Source: Alicyclobacillaceae bacterium (GTDB lineage Bacteria > Bacillota > Bacilli > Kyrpidiales > Kyrpidiaceae). Taken from it: 64,000 nucleotides of DNA. Location: positions 124,001 through 188,000 of the forward strand of contig JASBVN010000004.1 of NCBI GenBank assembly GCA_029961045.1. Reading direction: 5' to 3'. Below, piece by piece: positions 38,954 through 48,450 of this stretch. Both the position numbers and the translations under genes were made by a program. The notes under the pieces were generated by a model that ran no database searches, had not been told where the DNA came from, and worked only from the letters and a program-made list of their open reading frames with translations. Each line of letters opens with the position of its first letter. The first letter of the stretch is position 1.

Positions 38954-40419
38954 TCGCGGTGAACGGACCCGTGATGGCGGGAGGGACGACTCCGGCAGGG
39001 CGGGGCGGCGCCATCCCGGCGCAGCCGGCCGGTGCCGCGGGAGCGGCGACGGGAAGTTCAGGCGTTTCGGGCACTGCGCGCGCGAAAGGCGAACCGGTCC
39101 CCTTGAAGAGCGGGCCGGCGTTCCATCTGTATCTGTTGCAAACCCGGCCCAAAGCACCGAATCACCGCGGGAAAACCGCGCGGGGGGACGTTCCGGAGAA
39201 AGACGGAGGTCATGGCGAAACGAATCCGGCGGGGGGGACGGCCGCGGCGGCCGGTCCCGGGCTCCCCGTACCGCACGCCGAGAAGGATTCGAATGCCCCG
39301 GCGGCTTCGCCCGCCGCGGCCGTTGAGCCGGCCGGTGCGGCGGGGCGGGGGCGCGGTGTCCGCGTGTGGGCCCCGAAGGAAGCGCCGGTTGACCACAAGG
39401 GTTCGGAAGCCGGCGTGCGCGGGGCGTCCGGACCGCGCGGCACCGGAGCGGAAGCGGTCCACGCGGCGCGGGATCGGGCGGTTTTCGAGGAGGTCCGGAG
39501 GAGTCTCGACGCCGCTTCCATGACGGGAAAAACGGAGGGGGAAGCTCCCGTTTCCGGTCAGGCGGTTCGCCCTGTCGGGGCGGGTCCGGCGCAGAACATT
39601 GAACCGTCCGGCGCGGATTCGAACAGAGAGGGCGCCGGAGAGGGGCCGGCAAAACCCCGCTTCGCTTTTGCGGCCGGTGTGGAAGTTCGGGGGGGCCGGT
39701 CGGAACCTTCGACCCTGGCGGCCCTTGCGGCGCGGGCCCGTCCGGGTGATGCGGCGAATGCCGGAGTCCTTGGGGAATCGAATCCCCGCACGGATCCTCC
39801 GGGTCCGGAACGGTCTCCGGAACGATCCGACCGGGTGAGGATCGTTCCGGCATCAGGGGCGGTTCTGCCGCTGCCACCGGACGGATTCGCCTCCTTGACG
39901 GAGGAACCGGAGGCGGTGTTGACGAATGTCCCAAGTGATCGGTTCGGCGAAGCGATTTCCGCGCAACTGGGCCGGCGCCCGTGGCGGCCTGGGGAGACGG
40001 CGATCTTGCGCGTGACCGTCGTCCCGCAAGAACTCGGCCCCGTTCAGGTGGTGGCGCGGATGGACGGACAAGGTCACGTGACGGTGCAGATCCACACGGC
40101 AACACCCGAGGCCCAAGCCTTGATCCAGCAGCAGGTGGGGCAATTGTGGAACCAGTTGCAGCAAAACCAGATTCCCCTTCAGCGGTTGGACGTCAGTCAC
40201 ACTCCGGCATCCGCGAACCTGTGGGGCCAGTCTTCGTCCTTTTACGCGGGTGGAGAGGCGGGAGGCGGGCGGGGTGCCTTCCAGGAGCGCGGACCGGGAA
40301 GGATCTCGCCGGTGGCGCAGCGGACGGCGGACGCTGTGGAAGGTCCCGGAGGAACGGCCGGCGCAGACCGGAGGGCCGGTGCGGCTTTGGAGGATAGGCG
40401 TTTCGACGCCACCGTATGA
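38950..40419 (+). CDS. fliK: Flagellar hook-length control protein FliK
   Basis: Ala/Gly/Pro-rich N-terminal region; C-terminal LRVTVVPQELGPVQVVARMDGQGHVTVQIHTATPEAQALIQQQVGQL. Confidence 0.86.
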   Translation: MIAVNGPVMAGGTTPAGRGGAIPAQPAGAAGAATGSSGVSGTARAKGEPVPLKSGPAFHLYLLQTRPKAPNHRGKTARGDVPEKDGGHGETNPAGGTAAAAGPGLPVPHAEKDSNAPAASPAAAVEPAGAAGRGRGVRVWAPKEAPVDHKGSEAGVRGASGPRGTGAEAVHAARDRAVFEEVRRSLDAASMTGKTEGEAPVSGQAVRPVGAGPAQNIEPSGADSNREGAGEGPAKPRFAFAAGVEVRGGRSEPSTLAALAARARPGDAANAGVLGESNPRTDPPGPERSPERSDRVRIVPASGAVLPLPPDGFASLTEEPEAVLTNVPSDRFGEAISAQLGRRPWRPGETAILRVTVVPQELGPVQVVARMDGQGHVTVQIHTATPEAQALIQQQVGQLWNQLQQNQIPLQRLDVSHTPASANLWGQSSSFYAGGEAGGGRGAFQERGPGRISPVAQRTADAVEGPGGTAGADRRAGAALEDRRFDATV

Positions 40420-40440
40420 GATACACAGGAGGTGTGGCGG

Positions 40441-40878
40441 ATGCCGGAAGGGAGCGTGGCGGCATCGTCGACGGTCTTTTCCGCTCAAGGATCGAGCGGA
40501 GCCTATATCAATCCTAAAAGCCAGTTGGGAAAAGATGCATTTTTGCGCCTCTTGGTGGCGCAACTGCAAAACCAAGACCCGCTCAAACCCATGGAGGACA
40601 CCGAATTCGTGACGCAGTTGGCGCAGTTTTCGGCTTTGGAACAAATGACCAACGTCGCCCAAACCCAATCCCAAATGTTGTTGGCGGCACAACTGCAGGC
40701 GGCCTCCCAGTGGATCGGGTCGGAGGTTTCGTACATAGACGGGGAGGGCCACACGGCGACCGGAGTGGTGCAATCGGTCCAGGTGAAGGACGGTGTGGTA
40801 AAGGTGAAAGTTGACGGCGCGGAGGTCGATTGGTCTTCCATCGTCCAGATCGGCCCTCGTTCGACTCCGGGTGCGTAG
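40441..40878 (+). CDS. flgD: Flagellar hook assembly protein FlgD
   Basis: LGKDAFLRLLVAQLQNQDPLKPMEDTEFVTQLAQFSALEQMTN; AGGAGG SD. Confidence 0.94.
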   Translation: MPEGSVAASSTVFSAQGSSGAYINPKSQLGKDAFLRLLVAQLQNQDPLKPMEDTEFVTQLAQFSALEQMTNVAQTQSQMLLAAQLQAASQWIGSEVSYIDGEGHTATGVVQSVQVKDGVVKVKVDGAEVDWSSIVQIGPRSTPGA

Positions 40879-40926
40879 GGGATTTTTCAACTCGGGTTTG
40901 GATGCGCGAAGGAGGTTGCGATCGCG

Positions 40927-41721
40927 ATGATGCGTTCTCTGTATTCCGCTGTCGCGGGAATGCGCGGGTTTCAAGTGAAAATGGACGTGATCGGCAATAA
41001 CATCGCCAACGTGAATACCATCGGGTTTAAAGGAAGCCGGGTCATGTTTCACGATTTGATCAGCCAGACCCTCGCCGGCGCGTCGGCTCCGACGGACACC
41101 ACCGGAGGGACCAATCCGCAGCAGATCGGCTTGGGCGTCGGCGTGGCGAGCATCGACACCCCGATGACGGAAGGGGCGCCGATGATCACGGGTCTGCAGA
41201 CCGATTTGGCGATCAACGGAAACGGTTTCTTTGTAATCCAGCTGCCGGACGGCACCCACGCCTATACTCGGGCCGGCAATTTCACCATCGATCAAAACCG
41301 CTACCTGGTGACGCGGGAAGGATTGTATGTGCTGGACACCGGGGGCGCGCCGATCCAGCTCCCCGACAACACGAAGTCCTTCACCATTGACAAGAGCGGA
41401 AACGTCAACTGCGTACTGGACGACGGCACGATCCAGACCGCCGGGCAGATCGGCCTGGCGATGTTCGCCAACCCGGAAGGCCTGCAGAAAATCGGCAACA
41501 ACCTGTATACGGCGACGGTGAACTCCGGGGCGGAGGATCTCCAGGCCCCCAACCAAGGGATTTTCGGATCCATCACGGCGGGAGCCCTGGAGATGTCGAA
41601 CGTCGATTTGACGGCGGAATTTACCGAGATGATCATCGCCCAGCGGGCTTTCCAGGCCAACTCCCGTGTCATCACCACCGACGACGCGATGTTGCAAGAA
41701 GTGGTGAACCTGAAGCGTTAA
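40927..41721 (+). CDS. flgG: Flagellar hook protein (FlgE/FlgG family)
   Basis: MMRSLYSAVAGMRGFQVKMDVIGNNIANVNTIGFKGSRVMFHDL; C-term AQRAFQANSRVITTDDAMLQEVVNLKR. Confidence 0.92.
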   Translation: MMRSLYSAVAGMRGFQVKMDVIGNNIANVNTIGFKGSRVMFHDLISQTLAGASAPTDTTGGTNPQQIGLGVGVASIDTPMTEGAPMITGLQTDLAINGNGFFVIQLPDGTHAYTRAGNFTIDQNRYLVTREGLYVLDTGGAPIQLPDNTKSFTIDKSGNVNCVLDDGTIQTAGQIGLAMFANPEGLQKIGNNLYTATVNSGAEDLQAPNQGIFGSITAGALEMSNVDLTAEFTEMIIAQRAFQANSRVITTDDAMLQEVVNLKR

Positions 41722-41755
41722 ACGCGGCCGGCGACCGGACGTTGAGGAGATCGTC

Positions 41756-41986
41756 GTGATCCGCTTGACGCGTTTGAACGGGTCGACCGTCGTCGTGAAT
41801 GCGATTCTGATCGAGTGTATTGAAGTGACCCCCGATACCGTGGTGACCCTCTCCACCGGAAGAAAAATCGTGGTCCGGGAGACGGTCGAGGATGTGGTGG
41901 CCAAAGCGACGGCCTATTACCGCAGCATTGGACTGGTAGGAAGTCCGGCGGCGAGATTTCAAGAGGGAGGGAGTCGCGACGGGTAA
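41756..41986 (+). CDS. FlbD/SwrD-like flagellar protein
   Basis: MIRLTRLNGSTVVVNAILIECIEVTPDTVVTLSTGRKIVVRETVEDVV. Confidence 0.88.
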   Translation: MIRLTRLNGSTVVVNAILIECIEVTPDTVVTLSTGRKIVVRETVEDVVAKATAYYRSIGLVGSPAARFQEGGSRDG

Positions 41987-41990
41987 GCAG

Positions 41991-42392
41991 GTGATTTGGA
42001 TTTTGGTCGTCGTGCTGCTGGTCGTCATCGGAGCGGGGGCGTGGTACGTGATGGGCGTGCGCGCCTCCAACACCGGCCCTCCGTCGGCGGGCGACCTGGC
42101 CAAGTCGCGTTACGATCTACCGCAGATGACGACCAACCTGGCGGGGGGAAGCGTCGTTCAACTGCAAGTGGCCCTGCAGGCCGATTCTCCGAAGACAAAA
42201 GAAGAACTGGATCTGAGAAAAGTCCAGGTTCAAGACGCCGTCATCGGCATCCTGCACAACTGGAAGCGGGAGGATCTCGACAAGCCCCAAGGTCTGGAGA
42301 AGTTGAAAGGCGAAATCATGAAAAAAGTTAACGAACTGTTGCGGGACGGCCGGGTCCAGCAGGTATATCTCGCGTCGATCATCGTCCAGTAA
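41991..42392 (+). CDS. fliL: Flagellar basal body-associated protein FliL
   Basis: N-terminal TM; LQVALQADSPKTKEELDLRKVQVQDAVIGIL; GEIMKKVNELLRDGRVQQVYLASIIVQ. Confidence 0.88.
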   Translation: MIWILVVVLLVVIGAGAWYVMGVRASNTGPPSAGDLAKSRYDLPQMTTNLAGGSVVQLQVALQADSPKTKEELDLRKVQVQDAVIGILHNWKREDLDKPQGLEKLKGEIMKKVNELLRDGRVQQVYLASIIVQ

Positions 42393-42404
42393 GGGGGTGT
42401 CCGG

Positions 42405-43403
42405 GTGGCGGAAGTCCTTTCGCAACAGGAAATCGACGCCCTCTTACAGGCCCTGACTTCGGGGGAAATGTCGGCGGAACAAGTCCGTCAAGGACAGGAC
42501 GCCAAACGGGTCAGGCCCTATGACTTTAAACGGGCCATGCGGTTTTCTAAGGATCAATTGCGCAGTCTGACCCGGATTTATGAAAACTATGTGCGGTTGC
42601 TGAGCACCTTTTTTTCCGCGCAGTTGCGCACGTGGATGCATCTGGACGTCATATCCGTCGAACAACTGCCCTATGACGAATTTATCCGGTCGGTCCCGCA
42701 GCTGTCGATTCTCCTGGTTCTCGAAGTGGCGCCGTTGGACGGGCGTTGGGTGATCGGCGTCGGACCGGACGTGGCCTTTGTGATGCTCGACCGGCTCCTG
42801 GGCGGTCCGGGGATCGAATGGCCCCATGCGCGGGCTTTTACCGAGATCGAGTCCATTGTGTTCGAGCGCTCCTGGGGACGGTCGCTGGGTGTGCTTGCGG
42901 AGGCGTGGAAAGGGGTCGTGGAGGGCATCAGCCCGAAACTGGAATTTATCGAATTCAACCCCCAGTTCCTCCAAATTGCGGCGCCGAACGACACGGTGGC
43001 AGTGGTATCGATCGGGGTTCGCATCATGGAGACGTCGGGTTTGATTCACGTGTGCATGCCCCACCTGTCGTTGGAAGAGGTGTTGCCCCGGTTGAGTTCC
43101 CAGCATATGTTGGGCGGGGCGCAGCACAGCCGCACCCTGGACGATCGCAAAAGAGAAACCCTGGAACGCCAGTTGCGGCAGGCGCCCCTGGATGTCCGCG
43201 CCATTTTGGGAGAGACGGTCGTCGATTTTCAGGAGCTGATGCATTTGGCGCCCGGCGACGTCATCCCTCTGCATCAGCCGGTCAATCGGCCCATCGACGT
43301 CAAGGTCGGCGATCGATTGAAATTCCGGGGGCGCCCGGGGGTCCGGCACGGGCGGCTGGCGGTGCAGATCGTCGAGGTGTTGAGTGAGGAAGGAGGGGAG
43401 TGA
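42405..43403 (+). CDS. fliM: Flagellar motor switch protein FliM
   Basis: VLSQQEIDALLQAL; YDFKRAMRFSKDQLRSLTRIYENYVRLLSTFFSAQLRTWM. Confidence 0.96.
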   Translation: MAEVLSQQEIDALLQALTSGEMSAEQVRQGQDAKRVRPYDFKRAMRFSKDQLRSLTRIYENYVRLLSTFFSAQLRTWMHLDVISVEQLPYDEFIRSVPQLSILLVLEVAPLDGRWVIGVGPDVAFVMLDRLLGGPGIEWPHARAFTEIESIVFERSWGRSLGVLAEAWKGVVEGISPKLEFIEFNPQFLQIAAPNDTVAVVSIGVRIMETSGLIHVCMPHLSLEEVLPRLSSQHMLGGAQHSRTLDDRKRETLERQLRQAPLDVRAILGETVVDFQELMHLAPGDVIPLHQPVNRPIDVKVGDRLKFRGRPGVRHGRLAVQIVEVLSEEGGE

Positions 43404-43406
43404 CCA

Positions 43407-44543
43407 GTGGAAGACGACATCCTGTCCCAAGACGAAATTGATGCTCTTTTCAATCGGCACGCCTCTCCTTCGCCGGCTTCCGGAGAGTCTCTGAGCGACA
43501 TGGAGGTGGATGCCGTCGGCGAGATCGGCAACATCGCATTCGGAACCGCCGCGACGGCTCTTTCGACTCTCCTGAACAAACGGGTGGAAATCACCACCCC
43601 GTCCGTGAGCGTGGCCCGGGTGGGAGACCTGAGTGCGGAATTCCCCCTGCCCCATGTGGTGGTCCGGGTGTACTATACGGCCGGGTTTGAGGGAATCAAC
43701 GTCCTGTTTATCCGGATTCGCGACGCTCAGATCATCGCCGACCTGATGATGGGCGGACAAGGGACTCCTCCGGAGGAGGAGCTGAACGAGTTGCAATTGA
43801 GCGCCGTGGGAGAGGCCATGAACCAGATGATGGGATCGGCCGCCACCTCCATGTCTCAAATGTTCAACATGGTCATCAACATATCGCCTCCGGAGGTCGC
43901 CATGGTGGATTTCCGGACGACCGATCCGGAGACGCTGTTCGCGGGCGAGGAGAAAATTGTAAAGGTTTCCTTTCGCCTGATTGTGGACAACTTGATCGAT
44001 TCTCACATCATGCAGTTGATCCCGATGTCGTTCGCCAAGAAGATGGTAAAAGTCCTCATGGGAGAAAAGGTTCCGGAAGAGTCGGGGACATCTCCTTCCG
44101 CGTCGTCCGGACCTCCACCCGGTTCCCCACCTGCCGAGGAACCGGCGGTTCGCGAATCCACTCCGTCCGCTCCCTCTGCCCCGTCCGCGCCGTCGGGAGC
44201 GGAGCAAGCGGCGGCTTCCCACGTGGTGGTTCAACCGGTGCAATTCGCTCCTCTGCCCGGTGAGTCGGCGGAGGCGCCCAAGCGCGACAATTTGGATTTG
44301 CTGCTGGACGTCCCGCTGACGGTCAGCGTGGAACTGGGAAGGACGAAGCAGTCGGTGAAAGAGGTGCTGGGTTGGACCCAGGGATCGGTTGTGGAGCTCG
44401 ACCGTCTCGCCGGTGAACCCGTAGACATTTATGTAAATAACAAGTTGATCGCCAAAGGAGAGGTCGTCGTCATCGACGAAAATTTCGGGGTCCGCGTCAC
44501 GGATATCGTCAACCCGCGCGACCGGTTGCGCGGTATGCCATGA
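43407..44543 (+). CDS. fliY: Flagellar motor switch phosphatase FliY (CheC-like + FliN domain)
   Basis: LSQDEIDALF; MEVDAVGEIGNIAFGTAATALS; C-term LLLDVPLTVSVELGRTKQSVKEVLGWTQGSVVELDRLAGEPVDIYVNNKLIAKGEVVVIDENFGVRVTDI. Confidence 0.95.
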   Translation: MEDDILSQDEIDALFNRHASPSPASGESLSDMEVDAVGEIGNIAFGTAATALSTLLNKRVEITTPSVSVARVGDLSAEFPLPHVVVRVYYTAGFEGINVLFIRIRDAQIIADLMMGGQGTPPEEELNELQLSAVGEAMNQMMGSAATSMSQMFNMVINISPPEVAMVDFRTTDPETLFAGEEKIVKVSFRLIVDNLIDSHIMQLIPMSFAKKMVKVLMGEKVPEESGTSPSASSGPPPGSPPAEEPAVRESTPSAPSAPSAPSGAEQAAASHVVVQPVQFAPLPGESAEAPKRDNLDLLLDVPLTVSVELGRTKQSVKEVLGWTQGSVVELDRLAGEPVDIYVNNKLIAKGEVVVIDENFGVRVTDIVNPRDRLRGMP

Positions 44544-44556
44544 GGAGGGTGAGAAG

Positions 44557-44919
44557 GTGAGTCATCGAATTCTTATCGTGGACGACGCAGCGTTCATGAG
44601 AATGATGATCAAAGAGATCCTGACCAAACACGGGTACGAGGTCGTCGGGGAAGCGGTCAACGGCGTCCAAGCGGTGGAAAAATATCAGGAATTGAAACCG
44701 GATCTGGTCACTTTGGACATTACGATGCCGGAGATGGACGGGATCGAAGCCCTAAAGCGGATTCGGCAACTGGATCCCCAGGCGAAGGTCATCATGTGTT
44801 CGGCGATGGGGCAACAGGCGATGGTGATCGATGCCATTCAGGCGGGAGCCAAGGATTTTATCGTCAAGCCCTTCCAGGCCGATCGCGTCATCGAGGCGGT
44901 GCGCAAGACGCTGGGATGA
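44557..44919 (+). CDS. cheY: Chemotaxis response regulator CheY
   Basis: RILIVDDAAFMRMMIKEIL...DLVTLDITMPEMDGIEALKRI; single receiver domain. Confidence 0.95.
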   Translation: MSHRILIVDDAAFMRMMIKEILTKHGYEVVGEAVNGVQAVEKYQELKPDLVTLDITMPEMDGIEALKRIRQLDPQAKVIMCSAMGQQAMVIDAIQAGAKDFIVKPFQADRVIEAVRKTLG

Positions 44920-45446
44920 AAGGGCGGCGGTTGATTGCGGTGTGGGCCGTCTTATTTGCGGCCCTCGTCGGTGTGCAGGGGAAGGTCTCGGCCCTGGAGG
45001 ATTCCGTGGAAAACGCCGTGCGCCGTGGGCCGTCGAATCCCGCGCCGGTTCCGGCTTCTCCGCAGCCTTCCCTCGGCTGGACCTTGGTCAACTTGGTCGT
45101 CGGACTGGCGATCGTTTTGCTGCTCATCTGGATCGGGTCGAAGTGGGTCCGGAAAAGATGGCAGGGTGCCGCCGGAAATGCAGAGGTGCGGGTCCTCGGA
45201 GCGGTGCCTTTGGCGCCGGGAAAATTCGTTCACGTCGTGGAGGTGGCCGGGCGCGTCTGGGTCTTGGGAGTCGGGCAGGATGTTCGGGTCATCGAGGTGA
45301 TCGACGACGAGGAGCGCCTCTCCCGGTTCCGCCGCGACGCCGCACCCGCTCCGTCGAAATTCGAGCAGCGGCTCGGCGAGGCCATTCGGGAAATGGCCGG
45401 CCGTCGGCGGGAATGGTTGCGCCGGCAAAGGGGTCGTGACGGATGA
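44916..45446 (+). CDS. fliO: Flagellar biosynthetic protein FliO/FliZ
   Basis: Signal-like N-term, one [38 protein letters not shown]; upstream of fliP. Confidence 0.85.
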   Translation: MKGRRLIAVWAVLFAALVGVQGKVSALEDSVENAVRRGPSNPAPVPASPQPSLGWTLVNLVVGLAIVLLLIWIGSKWVRKRWQGAAGNAEVRVLGAVPLAPGKFVHVVEVAGRVWVLGVGQDVRVIEVIDDEERLSRFRRDAAPAPSKFEQRLGEAIREMAGRRREWLRRQRGRDG

Positions 45447-46234
45447 GGGGAAAGGGGAGCAAGATCGGAGCGGCGGGCATCCTGGTCCTGATAGCGGCGG
45501 GGAGCGTGCTGCTGGCCGGTGCGGATCGGGTGTCGGCGGCCCCGGCGGGAGGGGCGCCGGCGTTGCCCGGGTTGCCCCCGGCGCTGCAACCGGGCACCAC
45601 TCCTCAAAGCGTTTTCGGGACGTTGCAAATTCTCCTCCTGATTACCGTCCTTTCCCTGGCTCCGGGCATCCTGGTGATGTTGACCAGTTTTACCCGGATG
45701 ATCGTGGTGCTGTCGTTCCTCCGGAGCGCTTTAGGGGTTCAGCAGACGCCTCCCAACCAGGTGTTGATCGGGTTGGCGCTCGCGTTGACCTTTTTTGTGA
45801 TGGCGCCGACGCTCCAGCAGGTGAACCAGACGGCGGTTCAACCGTATCTCCGCGGGGAACTCACCCAAAGCGAGGCGATCGGAAGGGCCGAGATCCCGTT
45901 TAAGCATTTTATGGCCAAGCAAACGAGGGAAAAGGACCTGAAACTGTTTCTAGACTACCGAAATGTCCCCCTGCCGCAGCGGGTGGAGGACATTCCGCTG
46001 TCTCTCCTCGTTCCGGCGTATACCATCAGCGAGTTGAAAACCGCCTTTGAGATCGGTTTTATGATTTTCATTCCCTTTCTGATTATCGACATGGTCGTGT
46101 CCAGTGTCCTGATGGCGATGGGGATGATGATGCTGCCGCCGGTGATCGTTTCGTTGCCCTTTAAGATTTTGCTGTTTGTTCTGGCGGACGGGTGGTACCT
46201 GGTGGTCAGATCGCTCTTGGCGGGATATGTGTGA
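45443..46234 (+). CDS. fliP: Flagellar export protein FliP
   Basis: [47 protein letters not shown]. Confidence 0.96.
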   Translation: MRGKGSKIGAAGILVLIAAGSVLLAGADRVSAAPAGGAPALPGLPPALQPGTTPQSVFGTLQILLLITVLSLAPGILVMLTSFTRMIVVLSFLRSALGVQQTPPNQVLIGLALALTFFVMAPTLQQVNQTAVQPYLRGELTQSEAIGRAEIPFKHFMAKQTREKDLKLFLDYRNVPLPQRVEDIPLSLLVPAYTISELKTAFEIGFMIFIPFLIIDMVVSSVLMAMGMMMLPPVIVSLPFKILLFVLADGWYLVVRSLLAGYV

Positions 46235-46246
46235 GGTGGACATGGG

Positions 46247-46516
46247 ATGACTCCGGACAACATCCTGCAGATCGGTCAGCAGGCGCTGAAAGTGGCGTTT
46301 CTGCTGTCTCTGCCGTTTTTGGGATTCACGTTGGCGGTCGGATTGCTCATCAGCATCTTTCAAGCGGTGACCCAAATTCAAGAACCCACTCTCACTTTTC
46401 TCCCGAAACTCCTTGCGGTGTTCGCGGTCATGCTCCTCCTGGGGCCGTGGATGCTTCATATGATGCTCGATTACGCGCAAGGGATTTTCGGGCAACTGGC
46501 GGCGTATGTGCGATGA
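46247..46516 (+). CDS. fliQ: Flagellar export protein FliQ
   Basis: 89 aa, two TM; GLLISIFQAVTQIQEPTLTFLPKLLAV. Confidence 0.95.
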   Translation: MTPDNILQIGQQALKVAFLLSLPFLGFTLAVGLLISIFQAVTQIQEPTLTFLPKLLAVFAVMLLLGPWMLHMMLDYAQGIFGQLAAYVR

Positions 46517-47304
46517 GTGCGCTGGATTGGGCGGTCGGACAGGTGCAGGTCTGGTTGTTGATTTTCGCTCGGGTTGCCGGTTGGGTTGTGACGGTTCCGG
46601 TTTTCTCCAGCCGGGGGATCCCCTTGTCGGCTCAAATGGGACTGGCCGGCGTGTTGTCCCTGTTGGCGGCCGAGGCGATTGTGCCGGCTCAGGGGGCGGC
46701 GGTGGCGCACCTGCCCCTGTTTTCGTTTATGTTAGAAATTGTAAAACAGTGGCTCATCGGCGCCGCCCTCGGCTTTATCGCTTCCCTCCTGTTTTTGGGC
46801 GCGGAAATGGCCGGCCAACTGTTGGACATTCAAATGGGATTTTCCATGGTGAATTTGTTGAATCCCCAATCCGGCACTGCGGGGGCGCTGATGGCCAACT
46901 GGCAGATGTGGCTCGCCACCATGATTTTCCTTTCCGTTGACGGACATCACGCTATGTTGGCCGGACTGTTGCACAGTTTTGATTGGGTGCGCCTCGGTGC
47001 GCCGGTACCGCTGGGGCTTCCGGTCGAGACAATGGTTCGCGCCGCGGCGGTGATGTTGATTGTGGCCGTTCAGCTGGCGGCGCCGATTTTGCTGTCCCTG
47101 TTGCTGTTCGACTTGATTCTCGCTTTTGTCTCACGGGCGGCCCCTCAGGTCAATGTGCTGTTTGTGGCTTTGTCCGGCAAGATTTTGGCCGGATGGGGCG
47201 TGGCCTTGGTGACGCTGCCCGTTTTGATCGCGGGCCTTTCCCGGGTGACCCGGTTGATGAATCAGGCCGTCGACGGCCTGTTGCGCGCCATGGGAACGGC
47301 CTGA
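46513..47304 (+). CDS. fliR: Flagellar export protein FliR
   Basis: Polytopic; ATG overlaps fliQ stop; QMGFSMVNLLNPQSG. Confidence 0.92.
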   Translation: MSALDWAVGQVQVWLLIFARVAGWVVTVPVFSSRGIPLSAQMGLAGVLSLLAAEAIVPAQGAAVAHLPLFSFMLEIVKQWLIGAALGFIASLLFLGAEMAGQLLDIQMGFSMVNLLNPQSGTAGALMANWQMWLATMIFLSVDGHHAMLAGLLHSFDWVRLGAPVPLGLPVETMVRAAAVMLIVAVQLAAPILLSLLLFDLILAFVSRAAPQVNVLFVALSGKILAGWGVALVTLPVLIAGLSRVTRLMNQAVDGLLRAMGTA

Positions 47305-47322
47305 CGAGGAGGTACGGCGCAG

Positions 47323-48450
47323 GTGGCCGAAAAACCGGTTCCGGCTGAACTCCCTCTGTCATGGGATCTCCAGTGGTTCGCCGAAGAAAAGACGGAAGAA
47401 CCCACGCCGCGCCGCCGCCAGGAGGCCCGCCGGGAAGGCCAGGTGGCCAGAAGTCCCGACCTGACGGCGGCGGTGGTCCTCGTGGCGGCGGTGCTGGCCT
47501 TGCGGCTTTGGCTGCCTTCTTGGGTGAACGCTTGGCGGACGTTGTTCGAGAAGGTGATGGGCACCGGACCGGCGGCATTCCGTACACCCGACGGGTTTGC
47601 GAACTGGTTCTTCGACACGGCGGTGGGGGCGTTTTTGGCGATTCTGCCTTTTATCGGCGTGCTCGCCCTGGTGGGGGCTGCAACCGGATTTATCCAGGTC
47701 GGGGGATTGGTGAGCTTTCGGGCCATGGCTCCTCAGTGGAAGCGGATTTCCCCCGTCGAAGGTTTTCGCCGGCTGTTTTCGTTCCGGTCCGCGGTAGAAG
47801 CGTTCAAATTTATCCTAAAAATCGGTGTGTTGGGGATTATTGGATATGGATTGGCCGCCGGAATTCTCTCCGATGCCGGCCGGTTGATCGGGATGGATGT
47901 GCCGGGCTTGGTATCCTGGACGGGAGAAACGATGTGGACCGTCGGTCTCGAAGCCAGTCTCGGGCTTTTGGGATTGGCCGTGCTCGACGCCGTATACCAG
48001 CGGATCAGTTTCCAAAGGCAATTGCGCATGACCAAGCAAGAGCTGAAAGAAGAATTCAAGCGGACCGAGGGGAACCCGACGGTCAAGCGCAAACTGCGGG
48101 AACGGCAGAGGGCGCTTGCCCAACGTCGCATGATGCAGGAAGTCCCCAAGGCCCACGTCGTCATCACCAACCCGACCCACTACGCGGTGGCCCTCCGGTA
48201 CGACCCCGCTTCCATGGACAGGCCCCATGTGGTGGCCAAGGGAACGGACGAATGGGCGTTGCGCATACGCGAGGTGGCTCGCCGGCACGGGGTGACGATC
48301 GTCGAAAACCCGCCTCTCGCCCGCCAATTGCACCAGTCGGTGGAGTTGGGAGGAGCGATTCCCGAAGCTTTGTTTCAAGCGGTGGCCGAGGTTCTGGCGT
48401 ACGTCTATCAATTGAAAGGTTGGCGGTTGGAAGGGGGAAGAAGCGGATGA
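47323..48450 (+). CDS. flhB: Flagellar export protein FlhB
   Basis: KTEEPTPRRRQEARREGQVARSPDL; NPTHYAVALRYDP autocleavage motif. Confidence 0.96.
   Translation: MAEKPVPAELPLSWDLQWFAEEKTEEPTPRRRQEARREGQVARSPDLTAAVVLVAAVLALRLWLPSWVNAWRTLFEKVMGTGPAAFRTPDGFANWFFDTAVGAFLAILPFIGVLALVGAATGFIQVGGLVSFRAMAPQWKRISPVEGFRRLFSFRSAVEAFKFILKIGVLGIIGYGLAAGILSDAGRLIGMDVPGLVSWTGETMWTVGLEASLGLLGLAVLDAVYQRISFQRQLRMTKQELKEEFKRTEGNPTVKRKLRERQRALAQRRMMQEVPKAHVVITNPTHYAVALRYDPASMDRPHVVAKGTDEWALRIREVARRHGVTIVENPPLARQLHQSVELGGAIPEALFQAVAEVLAYVYQLKGWRLEGGRSG

Noticed and set aside
39210-39800. Apparent repeats in the central fliK region
   Set aside because: Low-complexity Ala/Gly/Pro coding sequence common in FliK linkers; no true repeat unit seen.
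38240-40105. 621-aa Pro/Arg-rich minus-strand ORF over motE-like/fliK genes
   Set aside because: Composition artefact of the Ala/Gly-rich fliK region.
39853-41904. 683-aa minus-strand ORF over fliK/flgD/flgG
   Set aside because: Antisense shadow ORF in high-GC coding DNA; sense-strand flagellar genes are clear.
42444-44243. 599-aa minus-strand ORF over fliM/fliY
   Set aside because: Shadow ORF; no recognisable domain and low-complexity His/Arg-rich composition.
47361-48446. 362-codon in-frame upstream extension of flhA through flhB
   Set aside because: Arg/Gly-rich out-of-frame translation of flhB; flhA has a normal ATG at 48447 overlapping the flhB stop.
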